From: Gammaproteobacteria bacterium
Lineage (GTDB): Bacteria > Pseudomonadota > Gammaproteobacteria > Pseudomonadales > Azotimanducaceae
Length of the DNA stretch: 64,000 nucleotides
Direction: 5' to 3'
NCBI GenBank assembly: GCA_009842245.1
Contig: VYFT01000047.1
Span: 41,793-105,792, forward strand
Positions 1 through 7,995 of this stretch are shown here, in pieces; the first letter of the stretch is position 1; each line of letters opens with the position of its first letter. The position numbers and the translations under genes were made by a program. The notes under the pieces are model-generated. The model was not told the DNA's origin. It was given only the letters and a program-made list of their open reading frames with translations, and made no database searches.

Positions 1-626
1 TAATCGAGATCATGCTTCATTGCTCCTAACAATTTTCTCGCATTGTTAGCCATTAGTATTCGTCTTGCGACCGCAGCACTAGCCTTATGACTAAACCCTG
101 TCATTGCGGTCGGTTGCTTCTGTGGAACTTCAATCTCAAAGATATTTCGCTCGTTTGAGATCAACTGTCTTATTCCCTTCACTTTCAATTCCAAGCCATC
201 GTTGGTATCTTGGACGTACTCACTATCAACCATCTTGGGAGTACCAAAGACCATACCAACATTCGCGATAACAAACAGTGTCGCAGTGTTCCATACTCGT
301 TTACCCCCGCCCTGTTTATTCATCAATTTGATAGCAGACAATCGCCCTGTAAATTGAGATTTGACTGATATTTTCTTCTCGTTTTCGAGAATGATGTCAC
401 CGCTCTTTGCTACATTCGAGTAGAGATCGCAACCTATTCCGACTGATTTGAGTAGTGCATAGGTCAATACTTCCACTACTCCCCCGACTATAAACCGATT
501 CTCGTAAATGGTCGTGTTGTATTGGTCGACTAGAACTCTAAGAGCTTGCTCATACTCCAACTTCCCTTTGTCTGAGCATTCTTCCTTCAACAGATTGAAG
601 ACTCCACGCTCTGAGCTAAAACTCAT
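1..626 (-). CDS. Probable type II restriction endonuclease (3' end outside window)
   Basis: Reading the minus strand from an ATG at 626 gives 208 open codons that run off the window edge, so the gene is incomplete. I do not recognise the family. The pattern E52 (VVEVL), D77 (SGDI), then S87-V-K89 (ISVKS) fits a PD-(D/E)xK-type nuclease core in which the second acidic residue is replaced by Ser. The start codon overlaps the stop of the upstream methyltransferase (ATGA at 623-626), so the two are very likely translationally coupled. Position directly behind a DNA methyltransferase is the main reason to call it the cognate restriction enzyme. Specificity cannot be read from the sequence. A non-nuclease partner of the methyltransferase remains possible. 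Confidence 0.6.
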   Translation of the reverse strand, partial: MSFSSERGVFNLLKEECSDKGKLEYEQALRVLVDQYNTTIYENRFIVGGVVEVLTYALLKSVGIGCDLYSNVAKSGDIILENEKKISVKSQFTGRLSAIKLMNKQGGGKRVWNTATLFVIANVGMVFGTPKMVDSEYVQDTNDGLELKVKGIRQLISNERNIFEIEVPQKQPTAMTGFSHKASAAVARRILMANNARKLLGAMKHDLD

Positions 627-1567
627 AACGCGATTAGTTTATCGTATGTTGGAACTAGTGTGTTGACTAAATTGTGTGTTCGTTCTGCTGGTGGATTTAA
701 GATACGATACTGAGCTAGTTGCAAGTATCGCTTTTCAATGTCGTATCCGACACACTTACGACCATGTTTAAGCACTTGAATTGCTGTTTGACCACTTCCT
801 AGGAACGGGTCTAAAACTTCATCTTCTTCTTGTGAGTAGAGTAGTGTTAAGCGTCTTACGATTTCTAGTGGATACGGACAAGGATGTTCAATGCTCTTTG
901 GTGGCACTGGTGCGATGTGCCATACATTGTTAGCAATATCTCGCTTGAATAAATCGTCAATCGTTATCGCTTGTCTGGTGTCCCTTCTCGGTTCCCCTGC
1001 CTTGCGGAATATCAAAATGTACTCCGTCATAATGTTTGGATAGTAGTATCCCTGCGCGGGCTTTTGAATGAACGATCCCGCTCGTTTTACACCGCCCGTT
1101 ACTTTGTTCCAAATAATGTCTTGGTGAAACTCCCAACCGATTTTGACCATGCGTTCGGTTATGAGCATTGGAATTGGATAGTGTTTGCCTTCGTGTAGTA
1201 TCGTCCCAACGACAATCGAACAAAATCCGCCTTCAATGGTGACGCGTAGAACATGCTTAAACACTTTCTCGATGTTCTTCAAATAATCGTCCAGTGTCGC
1301 TCCAAAGGCTTCGTATTCGCGTGTTCTATGATCAACTCCATTCCCATTCTCTGAGTGAATGTGATAGTCAATAGCGTTCCAATATGGCGGCGATGTGATA
1401 GTGAGTGCAACCGACTCGTCCGCACACTGAGGCATTTTCTTTAACGCGGACTGGTGATAAAACCTATATCCTTCCCCTTCGTAAATTCCCCTGCGTTTCC
1501 GTTTAATCGGTGCAACAATAGCGTGTCCTAATTGCTCAGGGCTACCTTCTACTGTGTTCTGTTTCAT
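623..1567 (-). CDS. DNA methyltransferase, N4-cytosine/N6-adenine type (beta class)
   Basis: The protein has 314 residues. Motif IV is S59-P60-P61-Y62, followed by W. The AdoMet-binding motif I (DPFLGSGQT) lies near the C-terminus with VGYDI just after it. Catalytic motif before AdoMet motif defines the beta class (N6_N4_Mtase family). SPPY favours N4-cytosine methylation but does not exclude N6-adenine. The gene sits between a transposase and a probable nuclease, overlapping both by four bases: its ATG shares bases with the transposase stop at 1564-1567, and its own stop overlaps the next start at 623-626. It probably protects host DNA from the downstream endonuclease, and it could also be a passenger gene of the transposable element. 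It looks intact. Confidence 0.9.
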   Translation of the reverse strand: MKQNTVEGSPEQLGHAIVAPIKRKRRGIYEGEGYRFYHQSALKKMPQCADESVALTITSPPYWNAIDYHIHSENGNGVDHRTREYEAFGATLDDYLKNIEKVFKHVLRVTIEGGFCSIVVGTILHEGKHYPIPMLITERMVKIGWEFHQDIIWNKVTGGVKRAGSFIQKPAQGYYYPNIMTEYILIFRKAGEPRRDTRQAITIDDLFKRDIANNVWHIAPVPPKSIEHPCPYPLEIVRRLTLLYSQEEDEVLDPFLGSGQTAIQVLKHGRKCVGYDIEKRYLQLAQYRILNPPAERTHNLVNTLVPTYDKLIAL

Positions 1568-2472
1568 GCAATCAACTCCTTGTAGGTCAGTCTCTTACCG
1601 ACCATTCCCTTTGCGATAATTTGCATCGCGTCAATCGTGTCTAACTTACGGATTGAATGACGACTAGCAAACTCATTCACGTATCTGTGAATGTGCTTAG
1701 GGCTCATGTGATGGTGAGTACCATGATACCCACGCTTTAAGAGAGCCCAAAAACTCTCTACTCCGTTGATGTGAGCTTGACCCTTGACATACTCACCAAC
1801 TGAGTGTTTTACCGTTCCATGCTTACGAGCCAGCCCCGTATATGCTTTGTGATCGTCCGTATAGACAGTCGCGCCTATGTCCGTATTTTCTTCAATGAAA
1901 CCTTGCAATTCTCGCTTGGTAGTTTCTGCTACTACCTTAGCTTGAATATCGCCATCACGTTCTTTTGCTGCTACGACTGCGGTTTTACCAACTGTACCGC
2001 GCCCTGCGTTTAGCTTCTTGGACTTGTGCTTGTTTGCTTCCTTACCACCAAAATAGGCTTCGTCTACTTCAACGACACCTTCCATCAAATTCCCATCGCG
2101 CTCCCACGCCTTGCGTAATCGGTGACCGAGAAACCAAGCGGACTTTTGAGTAGCGTCTACGTCACCCGATACCTTTGTCGACGCGGTGCCCTTAATTCCC
2201 ACTGTCGCAATGTAGCAAGCTTGCATCCAAGTTTGATAGCCGAGATTGCTAGCTTGCATAACAGTACCAATACGCACACTAAATCGCTTTCTGCAATCCT
2301 TACAGCGATAAGGCATAGTTTTGTGGGAACATTCAACCGTTCTAAAACTGTCGCAATGCGGACACTGGCGGTTCTCGCCCCATCGCCATTCTTCAAACTG
2401 CTTCATTGCTACTTCGTCACTTGGGAACATTCTGAAGAACTGCTTGGTACTGATTTTCTGCTTCTTGTTCAT
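1564..2472 (-). CDS. IS1595-family (ISXO2-like) transposase
   Basis: The protein has about 302 residues from an ATG at 2472. An upstream in-frame ATG at 2505 is less likely, because AAGGAG at 2482-2487 sits 9 bases before the 2472 start. The N-terminus has a zinc ribbon (CPHC and CKDC pairs) as in IS1595-family transposases. The catalytic domain shows VDEAYFGG, then YTDDHKAY, then NGVESFWALLKRGYHG, which fits the DDE-type ISXO2-like domain. The stop overlaps the start of the methyltransferase gene (ATGA), so the transposase is the first gene of a three-gene unit with a methyltransferase and a probable restriction enzyme. No frameshift or internal stop is seen, so it may be active. Confidence 0.93.
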   Translation of the reverse strand: MNKKQKISTKQFFRMFPSDEVAMKQFEEWRWGENRQCPHCDSFRTVECSHKTMPYRCKDCRKRFSVRIGTVMQASNLGYQTWMQACYIATVGIKGTASTKVSGDVDATQKSAWFLGHRLRKAWERDGNLMEGVVEVDEAYFGGKEANKHKSKKLNAGRGTVGKTAVVAAKERDGDIQAKVVAETTKRELQGFIEENTDIGATVYTDDHKAYTGLARKHGTVKHSVGEYVKGQAHINGVESFWALLKRGYHGTHHHMSPKHIHRYVNEFASRHSIRKLDTIDAMQIIAKGMVGKRLTYKELIA

Positions 2473-2511
2473 TACAATCCGCTCCTTGCTATCAACTTGT
2501 TTCATGTAGAT

Positions 2512-2540
2512 AGTATAACATAAAACTCACTAAATTGCAA
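2512..2540 (-). promoter_or_regulatory. Sigma70-type promoter of the transposase/R-M unit
   Basis: On the minus strand, TTGCAA (2535-2540) and TATACT (2512-2517) are separated by exactly 17 bases. Transcription would start near 2505, leaving about 33 bases of leader that contains the AAGGAG ribosome site at 2482-2487. This supports the ATG at 2472 as the true transposase start. Confidence 0.65.
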
Positions 2541-2616
2541 CAGTTTTGGGCACTATTGTATATAGTTCCCTTAAAATTGATTCGCTGAAATTCCAATTAC
2601 CTAACGCTACGACATC

Positions 2617-2705
2617 GGAGGGGTGGCTGAGTGGACGAAAGCACTGGTTTTGAAAACCAGCGAGGTTAACTACCTCCCGGGGTTCGAATCCCCGCCCCTC
2701 CGCCA
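2617..2705 (+). tRNA. tRNA-Ser(UGA)
   Basis: The seven-base acceptor arms GGAGGGG (2617-2623) and CCCCTCC (2695-2701) pair. The anticodon stem CTGGT/ACCAG encloses TGA. A long variable arm and the TTCGAAT T-loop are present, and CCA (2703-2705) is encoded. The gene lies directly beside the end of the mobile R-M unit. Confidence 0.97.
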
Positions 2706-2736
2706 ATTCGGAGCATGTTGTTAAAAAAATGTAACT

Positions 2737-3111
2737 GTGACCACTAAAACCATCAGTCTGCTCGTTCAAGGTAGTCCTTTTAGTTCTCAAGCGTGCATTC
2801 ACGCCTTGGATTTCGCCAAAGCGACAATCCGTAAAGGACACAAACTGTTTCGAGTCTTCTTCCACAAAGACGGAGTTTTGAATGCGAATTGCCCCTACCA
2901 TCTCCCATTCGATGAACGCGACATGCAACAAGAATGGATTGATTTTGCGACGGAATGCAATATGAAACTCTTTATCTGTGTAGCTGCTTGCGAACGTCGA
3001 GGATTACAGATTCCAAGAGCTTTAGAGGTGAACTATCCCTTCCAATTTGCGGGACTCGGGCAACTCACAGAGGCTATGGTCGAGTCCGACCGTTTGGTGG
3101 CGTTTCTATGA
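2737..3111 (+). CDS. tusD: Sulfurtransferase complex subunit TusD
   Basis: DsrE-family protein of 124 residues that starts at GTG. It forms the TusBCD complex, which receives persulfide sulfur from TusA and hands it to TusE for 2-thiolation of the wobble uridine of Lys/Glu/Gln tRNAs. The motif CVAACERRG carries the expected persulfide cysteine (C81, with C85 close by). The stop overlaps the tusC start. The gene order tusD-tusC-tusB-tusE matches the gammaproteobacterial operon. No dsrAB genes are present, so a role in sulfur oxidation is unlikely. Confidence 0.93.
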   Translation: MTTKTISLLVQGSPFSSQACIHALDFAKATIRKGHKLFRVFFHKDGVLNANCPYHLPFDERDMQQEWIDFATECNMKLFICVAACERRGLQIPRALEVNYPFQFAGLGQLTEAMVESDRLVAFL

Positions 3112-3455
3112 TGAAGTCTGTTCTCTACATCATCCGAGATAAACCAGGAATCTTAGCGAACGAAACCATCGATGCAGTTTTAGTTAGTGGAGTAATGGAT
3201 CAACCGACTTCGGTAATATTTCTTGACGATGGTGTCTATCAACTGGTTAGTAATCTTCGGGTTATCAAACTTAAAGATACTAAGAAGAAGTGGTCAGCAC
3301 TATCACTCTACGGTGTCTGGCAAGTGTTCGTATTGCAGGATAGTCTTCGTGAGCGTTCTATTAATCCGTCTAAGTTACCCGATTGGGTTAAGCCAATAGA
3401 CATGTCTGAACTACAACAGCGTTTACATTCGGCACACTTTGTGATAAGCGATTAA
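3108..3455 (+). CDS. tusC: Sulfurtransferase complex subunit TusC
   Basis: DsrF/TusC-family protein of about 115 residues. It begins at ATG 3108 or the adjacent ATG 3111, where the sequence ATGATGA overlaps the tusD stop. An open frame extends further upstream but only as an overprint of tusD. VLYIIRDKP at the N-terminus and the FLDDGVYQL segment are typical of the family. TusC is a structural subunit of the TusBCD hexamer and has no catalytic cysteine. It is translationally coupled on both sides, and its stop overlaps the tusB start (TAATG at 3453-3457). Confidence 0.92.
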   Translation: MMKSVLYIIRDKPGILANETIDAVLVSGVMDQPTSVIFLDDGVYQLVSNLRVIKLKDTKKKWSALSLYGVWQVFVLQDSLRERSINPSKLPDWVKPIDMSELQQRLHSAHFVISD

Positions 3456-3703
3456 TGCTGCATATCGTCACCAGTATCGAGGGTTTCTCGGTTTGTAAGC
3501 GGCACGTGCTCCCAGCGGATCGAGTGCTATTTCTAGGGGATGGAGTCTACGCGATGGCGCCGACTGAATGTGAGCAATCGTACGCACTTCTGCAGGATAT
3601 AAAAGCTCGTAGAGTATCTCGACATTCCGATGTCAAGTGTATCGACTACGACGAATTCGTCGATCTAGTGATCTCGGCATCGAGCTCGGTGACTTGGAAA
3701 TGA
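3455..3703 (+). CDS. tusB: Sulfurtransferase complex subunit TusB
   Basis: DsrH/TusB-family protein of 82 residues, shorter than E. coli TusB (about 95). It begins with MLHIV, as is usual for the family, and has the FLGDGVYA segment. It is the third subunit of the TusBCD sulfur relay for tRNA 2-thiouridine. It overlaps tusC by one base and tusE by three (ATGA at 3700-3703), so all four genes should be translated in a coupled way. Confidence 0.9.
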   Translation: MLHIVTSIEGFSVCKRHVLPADRVLFLGDGVYAMAPTECEQSYALLQDIKARRVSRHSDVKCIDYDEFVDLVISASSSVTWK

Positions 3704-4005
3704 TCGAATTCGACGATGAGGGATTTCTTCGAACACCTGAACAATGGAATGTTGAAGTCGCGACAAACATTGCAAAAGAGAACAACATTGACCTATCGGA
3801 CGCGCATTGGACCGTCATAGCCGCGGCGCGTGCTTTTTATGCGAAAACCGGTATTAGCCCGTCGATGCGTCCTCTAATCAAATTAGTCGAACATGAAGAT
3901 GCAACCATTGCAAATTCAATAACTCTCGCCCAACTCTTTACCTCTCAAGTAACTCGAGTCGTTGCGAAAATAGGTGGTTTGCCCAAACCCTCAGACTGTC
4001 TTTAG
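3700..4005 (+). CDS. tusE: Sulfur relay protein TusE (DsrC family)
   Basis: DsrC-family protein of 101 residues. The ATG at 3700 overlaps the tusB stop and gives the normal N-terminus (MIEFDDEGFL). The flexible C-terminal arm ends GGLPKPSDCL with the penultimate sulfur-carrying cysteine C100. The second cysteine found in true DsrC, about ten residues earlier, is missing, so this is the TusE type that works with MnmA in tRNA thiolation. It is the last gene of the tus operon. AT-rich inverted repeats follow. Confidence 0.93.
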   Translation: MIEFDDEGFLRTPEQWNVEVATNIAKENNIDLSDAHWTVIAAARAFYAKTGISPSMRPLIKLVEHEDATIANSITLAQLFTSQVTRVVAKIGGLPKPSDCL

Positions 4006-4037
4006 CCTAATCCTGCGCGCCGACTAGACCTGAGCCT

Positions 4038-4108
4038 AAAACTCAAAATTTCAGATAATGAGTTTTTGAAACTAGAGACTCTGAAAACAACTCTAACCCC
4101 AGAGAGTT
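4038..4108 (+). terminator. Two inverted repeats after tusE, possible terminator
   Basis: AAAACTCA (4038-4045) pairs perfectly with TGAGTTTT (4059-4066), leaving a run of five T within 4063-4067. A second hairpin pairs AACTCT (4089-4094) with AGAGTT (4103-4108). The position just after the tus operon suggests termination. The stems are AT-rich, so they are weak. Confidence 0.4.
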
Positions 4109-4195
4109 AAACTAGAATCTCAGTGTCGGCGATGATCTACATAACAAACCTCCGCTTCATGATCCACACTCTGGGTATTGGGAAGTGTCATAGAA

Positions 4196-5587
4196 ATGCA
4201 TATTTCTCGTAGGCGTTGCCTTCTAGGTGCGGGAGCAATCGCATCATTGCCACTGTTGCAGAGTTGTGTCAGCCCCTTCTCGGCAAGCTTTGGGAACAAC
4301 GCTTCGTATCTCACCAAGATTCTTGATCCAGAAAATCAGAACGCTCTCTATTACTGGATCGATGTAGTCATGCAACAGATCCGAGACCAAAGACTGTTCA
4401 CACCGCGCGCCGCATACATTTTCGGACTAACAAATACCGCTGGATTTCTCGCTGCCAACGGTATCACACAGTCCTACCAAGAGCCCTTCGAAATGGGAAT
4501 GGGTCCGTCGGATGCTGATGCAGAAATTGCCTACGGGGTCGCTTTCGCGATCGCCGCGTCAGAAGTATTGCAACAACCACTAGTCTTTGAACGACGCAAA
4601 TTTCTCGCTCAATATCCGGGAAGTAGTGCAAAAACTAACGCTGTTCGGTGGGGCAACCAGGTAGCGCGAAGACTCCTCAAACTTCGTACCAACGACGGCT
4701 CCGAGGATAGTGAAGTGGACTACTATTTAAACAGATACAAGCGTCGCGGAGATGCATTGCAATGGAGTCCTACTGGACCCTTTTATGGCGCACGACCAGG
4801 TCCTGCGTTTGAGTCATTTAAACGACCTCTAAACCCTGGTCAAGGAATGATCAAACCGTGGACTATGACACACGGATCTCAGTTTCGGTCGAGTGAATTC
4901 TATGACCCTAAGAGCCCTGAATTTGCAGAAGCATTCCAACTGATAAAAGAGATCGGTGGTACTGCAAGTACAGTACGTACCGAAGATGAATCAGAGATCG
5001 CCCTATTTTGGGAAAACGGCCCGTGGGGTGCGACAGTCCCAGGACATTTCATGTATATCGCAATTCAGGTATTGCAGCACCGCAGATTGAGTTTCATTGA
5101 TCTGGCTAAGGCATTCGCGCTATTAGGAATGACTCAATGTGATGCGTCCATAAATGCTTGGGACAATAAATACCACTATGACATACTTCGCCCGGAAACG
5201 GCAATCAGAGTTCGAGCGAATAAACTTGACAATCCTGACCCTCGCGTTCGAAATCAAAGTGATTGGAACAGTTTCATTCCGACTCCAGAATTTCCCTCTT
5301 TTACATCGGGACATTCGACGTTTGGCGCTGCTGCGGCAGAGATACTAAAGTTTGTATGTGGCCGTGACGACGTAGCCTTTTCTGGTAATTCACCGGATCA
5401 AGTTATTTGGCCTCAGCTGGAGGAGGTAGCTCGTCACTGGAACAGTTTCAACCACATGGCAGAAGAAAACGGAATGAGTCGGATTTATGGAGGCGTGCAC
5501 TGGAGTCTTGACAATACCGAAGCCTTAAAGGCGGGCCGGTTGCTTGCGCGCCAAGCAACGAGGACGATGTTTCTTCCGAAGAGCTAG
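4196..5587 (+). CDS. Tat-exported lipoprotein of the vanadium haloperoxidase / PAP2 superfamily
   Basis: The protein has 463 residues from ATG 4196. GGAAG at 4181-4185 supports this start over an in-frame TTG at 4178. The N-terminus has SRRRCLLGAG, a twin-arginine-like signal, followed by a lipobox (LLQSC). The phosphate/vanadate-binding motifs are present in order: KYHYDILRPE (about residue 325), PSFTSGHST (about 366) and SRIYGGVHWSLDN (about 428). Relatives are vanadium haloperoxidases or acid phosphatases, and the substrate cannot be decided from sequence. It should sit at the cell envelope, either on the outer face of the inner membrane or in the outer membrane. The beta-barrel gene begins 10 bases after its stop, so the two are probably co-transcribed. 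Confidence 0.85.
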   Translation: MHISRRRCLLGAGAIASLPLLQSCVSPFSASFGNNASYLTKILDPENQNALYYWIDVVMQQIRDQRLFTPRAAYIFGLTNTAGFLAANGITQSYQEPFEMGMGPSDADAEIAYGVAFAIAASEVLQQPLVFERRKFLAQYPGSSAKTNAVRWGNQVARRLLKLRTNDGSEDSEVDYYLNRYKRRGDALQWSPTGPFYGARPGPAFESFKRPLNPGQGMIKPWTMTHGSQFRSSEFYDPKSPEFAEAFQLIKEIGGTASTVRTEDESEIALFWENGPWGATVPGHFMYIAIQVLQHRRLSFIDLAKAFALLGMTQCDASINAWDNKYHYDILRPETAIRVRANKLDNPDPRVRNQSDWNSFIPTPEFPSFTSGHSTFGAAAAEILKFVCGRDDVAFSGNSPDQVIWPQLEEVARHWNSFNHMAEENGMSRIYGGVHWSLDNTEALKAGRLLARQATRTMFLPKS

Positions 5588-5597
5588 CAGAAGCACA

Positions 5598-6641
5598 ATG
5601 AAAAACGGTATGAAATGGACACTTCTTCTAGTCGGTGTAGCGTTGATGTTGAGTGCACATTCGAGTGTCGCTGAGCGGTTTTCTCTTAATTACGATAGAT
5701 TATCAGCGATTGAAGGTCCGATTGCTCTGGAAATCGGTGATATCACGTTTACTCTCTCCGGTTCTATCGATCTTGAGTCCCTAACGCGTACTAACGATGA
5801 CGACACCATGAATAACCTATACGGTACAGTTGAGCTAAGTTTTAATACTCAACTACCGAATCGTTGGCGTGTACAGGGATTAGTTCTTGGAGAAGCGTCA
5901 ACCGCTTCAAACCCACGCCGCTTCATCGATGACTTCGACTACGTAAAACGTTTAGCACTCTTTGTATCTGGAACGTGGGGAAGATTTTTGATGGGAGACC
6001 TCCACAGCCTCATACGAGGGGATACTCGCCGAATTTCAAACGCGGGAGACAGCTTTCTCTACTTTGACGACTTCTTAGGAAAGCTGGAGCAAAGGAACGG
6101 CGGTTATCGAGGTCGCTATGGTCCGTGGATTGTCTCAGCGGTCTTCGATCAGGACAGCGATTTTGAATGTGGAATAGTATCTCAAAGACCCATAGGTAAC
6201 AAGGACTTTCGCTTCTCGCTGCGCACGATGAAGGGGACGTACGAACCTCCAACAAAAGCAGGTATCTTCGCTAAACAAGGTGTTTTATCGGTGGGTGAGA
6301 TGATTTACGGTAGCACAATCTTTGACGTCTCATTGGGCTATGAGGAGCTCGTTCCGATAACGCCACAATTAGGAGGTGCGAGCGTACAAACAAGAACTTT
6401 TATGTCCCAGGGAGTGCTCACGAAGCGTGGTATGGTGAGTGCTTCCTTTGAAACGTATTTCGGCGAACTCGGCGGTGAGCGCGAATTGTCGGCTTCTATC
6501 GGTGTTCAATACGACCTGGCAAGAGGGATGTCGGCAAACTTTGGTTGGAATTACTGGAACACGCACAGTCCATATCGGAGCGTCGAAAGCTCCAACAACC
6601 GCGATACTGAAATAACTTTCAGTCTACAGTACGATTTCTAG
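5598..6641 (+). CDS. Outer-membrane porin-like beta-barrel protein
   Basis: The protein has 347 residues from ATG 5598. An upstream open extension overlaps the haloperoxidase gene and is ignored. A signal peptide is clear (MKNGMKWTLLLVG to about SSVA-ERF). The body has alternating beta-strand patterns rich in aromatic residues and Gly. The last strand ends SLQYDF, with the terminal Phe typical of BAM substrates. It resembles gram-negative porins in general layout, but I do not recognise a particular family. It follows the haloperoxidase-like lipoprotein by 10 bases and may form a pore or partner for it. The 3' end is convergent with serS. Confidence 0.75.
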   Translation: MKNGMKWTLLLVGVALMLSAHSSVAERFSLNYDRLSAIEGPIALEIGDITFTLSGSIDLESLTRTNDDDTMNNLYGTVELSFNTQLPNRWRVQGLVLGEASTASNPRRFIDDFDYVKRLALFVSGTWGRFLMGDLHSLIRGDTRRISNAGDSFLYFDDFLGKLEQRNGGYRGRYGPWIVSAVFDQDSDFECGIVSQRPIGNKDFRFSLRTMKGTYEPPTKAGIFAKQGVLSVGEMIYGSTIFDVSLGYEELVPITPQLGGASVQTRTFMSQGVLTKRGMVSASFETYFGELGGERELSASIGVQYDLARGMSANFGWNYWNTHSPYRSVESSNNRDTEITFSLQYDF

Positions 6642-6656
6642 ATCAATACTCTAGAA
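6636..6656. terminator. Perfect hairpin between convergent genes
   Basis: TTCTAGA (6636-6642) and TCTAGAA (6650-6656) form a perfect 7-bp stem around a 7-base loop. The stop codons of the beta-barrel gene and serS both lie in it. It could act in both directions, though no strong T-run follows. Confidence 0.35.
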
Positions 6657-7928
6657 CTGAAGTACCTCGACGCCTCCCATATAGGGTATCAGCACTTCGG
6701 GCAGCTGTACAGTTCCGTCTGCGCGCTGATAGTTTTCCAAGATAGCAAGCAATGTCCGACCAATCGCTAGACCTGAACCGTTCAACGTGTGGACTAACTC
6801 TGTACGCGCTGTAGGATCGGGTCGAAACCTGGCCTGCGCTCTTCTCGCTTGAAAGTCCACAAAATTACTACATGACGAGACCTCTCGATATCGATCGAAC
6901 CCCGGCAGCCACACTTCCAAATCAATAGTCTTTGCTGCGGCAAAACCCAAATCCCCTCCACAGAGTACGACAGCTCGGTACGGTAATCCCAATCGCTGAA
7001 GAATGGTTTCAGCGTGTCTGGTTAACGTTTCAAGTGCTTCCCATGAAGCGTCGGGATGAGTGATGTGAACAAGTTCTACCTTTTCAAATTGATGTACGCG
7101 TATCAACCCTCTCGTGTCCTTCCCGTGGCTACCTGATTCTCGACGAAAACAGGGTGTATGACTAACATATAAAAGCGGTAGCTCCGAAAAATCAAGAATT
7201 TGATCTCGCACCATGTTGGTAATGGGTACCTCTGCGGTGGGTATCAGAAATCGATCAATTTCGCCCCTCACAAAAAATACGTCATCTTCAAATTTTGGTA
7301 GCTGACCGGTTGCCGTCATCGTCTCGCGGTTGACAATGAATGGAACGTAAAGCTCTTCGTAGCCGTGTTCCTCAATATGAACATCCAGCATGAACTGTAT
7401 CAAGCAACGATGCAACTTCGCTAAGTTGCCTTTCAATACCGAAAATCTACTTCCCGAAATTCGGACCGAGGCTTCAAAATCCAACGAAGTCCCCGCAAGC
7501 TCAACGTGGTCCTTAGGTTCGAAATCAAACTCTGGTCGCTTGCCCCAGACGCGTAATTCGACGTTCTCCTCCTCGCTATCCCCCGGCGGTACGCTTGCAT
7601 CAGGTAGGTTTGGAACGTGGAGCAAAAAATCATGCAAGGATTCCTGAATTTGTTGAAACTTGTCCCTAAGCGCGTCGAGACGCGACCCGAGGTCCCCCAC
7701 TTCAGCTACCAAGGGAGTGATGTCTTCACCTTGTTGTTTCGCTACACCGATGTGCTTAGACTTTACGTTACGTTCATGTTGCAACGTTTCGAGTTCAGTC
7801 TGCAGCGTGTGCCGAGCGTCTTCAAGATCGTGGTAAGTCGCAAGATCTAATTCGAAACCGCGAATTTTCAGAGCTTCGGCAATGGCTTCTGGATCTTGTC
7901 GAAATCTTCTTGGATCGAGCACGATCAA
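6651..7928 (-). CDS. serS: Seryl-tRNA synthetase
   Basis: The protein has 425 residues, the usual length. It charges tRNA-Ser and tRNA-Sec with serine in the cytoplasm. The N-terminal half has the coiled-coil tRNA-binding arm (about residues 30-100, rich in Lys/Glu/Leu). The class II core shows motif 2 ([16 protein letters not shown]) and motif 3 ([18 protein letters not shown]). Serine-binding segments such as TAEVPIT are present. It is the last gene of the ftsK-lolA-rarA-serS cluster on the minus strand, a common gammaproteobacterial arrangement. It starts 67 bases after rarA ends. Confidence 0.98.
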   Translation of the reverse strand: MIVLDPRRFRQDPEAIAEALKIRGFELDLATYHDLEDARHTLQTELETLQHERNVKSKHIGVAKQQGEDITPLVAEVGDLGSRLDALRDKFQQIQESLHDFLLHVPNLPDASVPPGDSEEENVELRVWGKRPEFDFEPKDHVELAGTSLDFEASVRISGSRFSVLKGNLAKLHRCLIQFMLDVHIEEHGYEELYVPFIVNRETMTATGQLPKFEDDVFFVRGEIDRFLIPTAEVPITNMVRDQILDFSELPLLYVSHTPCFRRESGSHGKDTRGLIRVHQFEKVELVHITHPDASWEALETLTRHAETILQRLGLPYRAVVLCGGDLGFAAAKTIDLEVWLPGFDRYREVSSCSNFVDFQARRAQARFRPDPTARTELVHTLNGSGLAIGRTLLAILENYQRADGTVQLPEVLIPYMGGVEVLQF

Positions 7929-7995
7929 TCTCCTTGTTTCGTGTAGCGGGTATTATGAGTAGCCAATTTTCGTGGCTTTCCCATTGAGGAAACCA

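Larger units (their letters stand above)
1..2571 (-). mobile_element. IS1595-type element carrying a restriction-modification pair (left end outside window)
   Basis: The transposase, methyltransferase and probable endonuclease genes run in one direction and are joined by two ATGA overlaps, which suggests they move as one unit. The transposase-proximal end must lie between the transposase promoter (about 2540) and tRNA-Ser (2617). I place it at about 2571 only as a guess. The other end is outside the window, so terminal inverted repeats and a target duplication could not be matched. Passenger genes are known in the IS1595 family, which makes this reading plausible. Confidence 0.45.

Noticed and set aside
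3637..3699. Longer N-terminus for TusE
   Set aside because: It overprints tusB; the ATG at 3700 gives the normal family N-terminus and an ATGA overlap.
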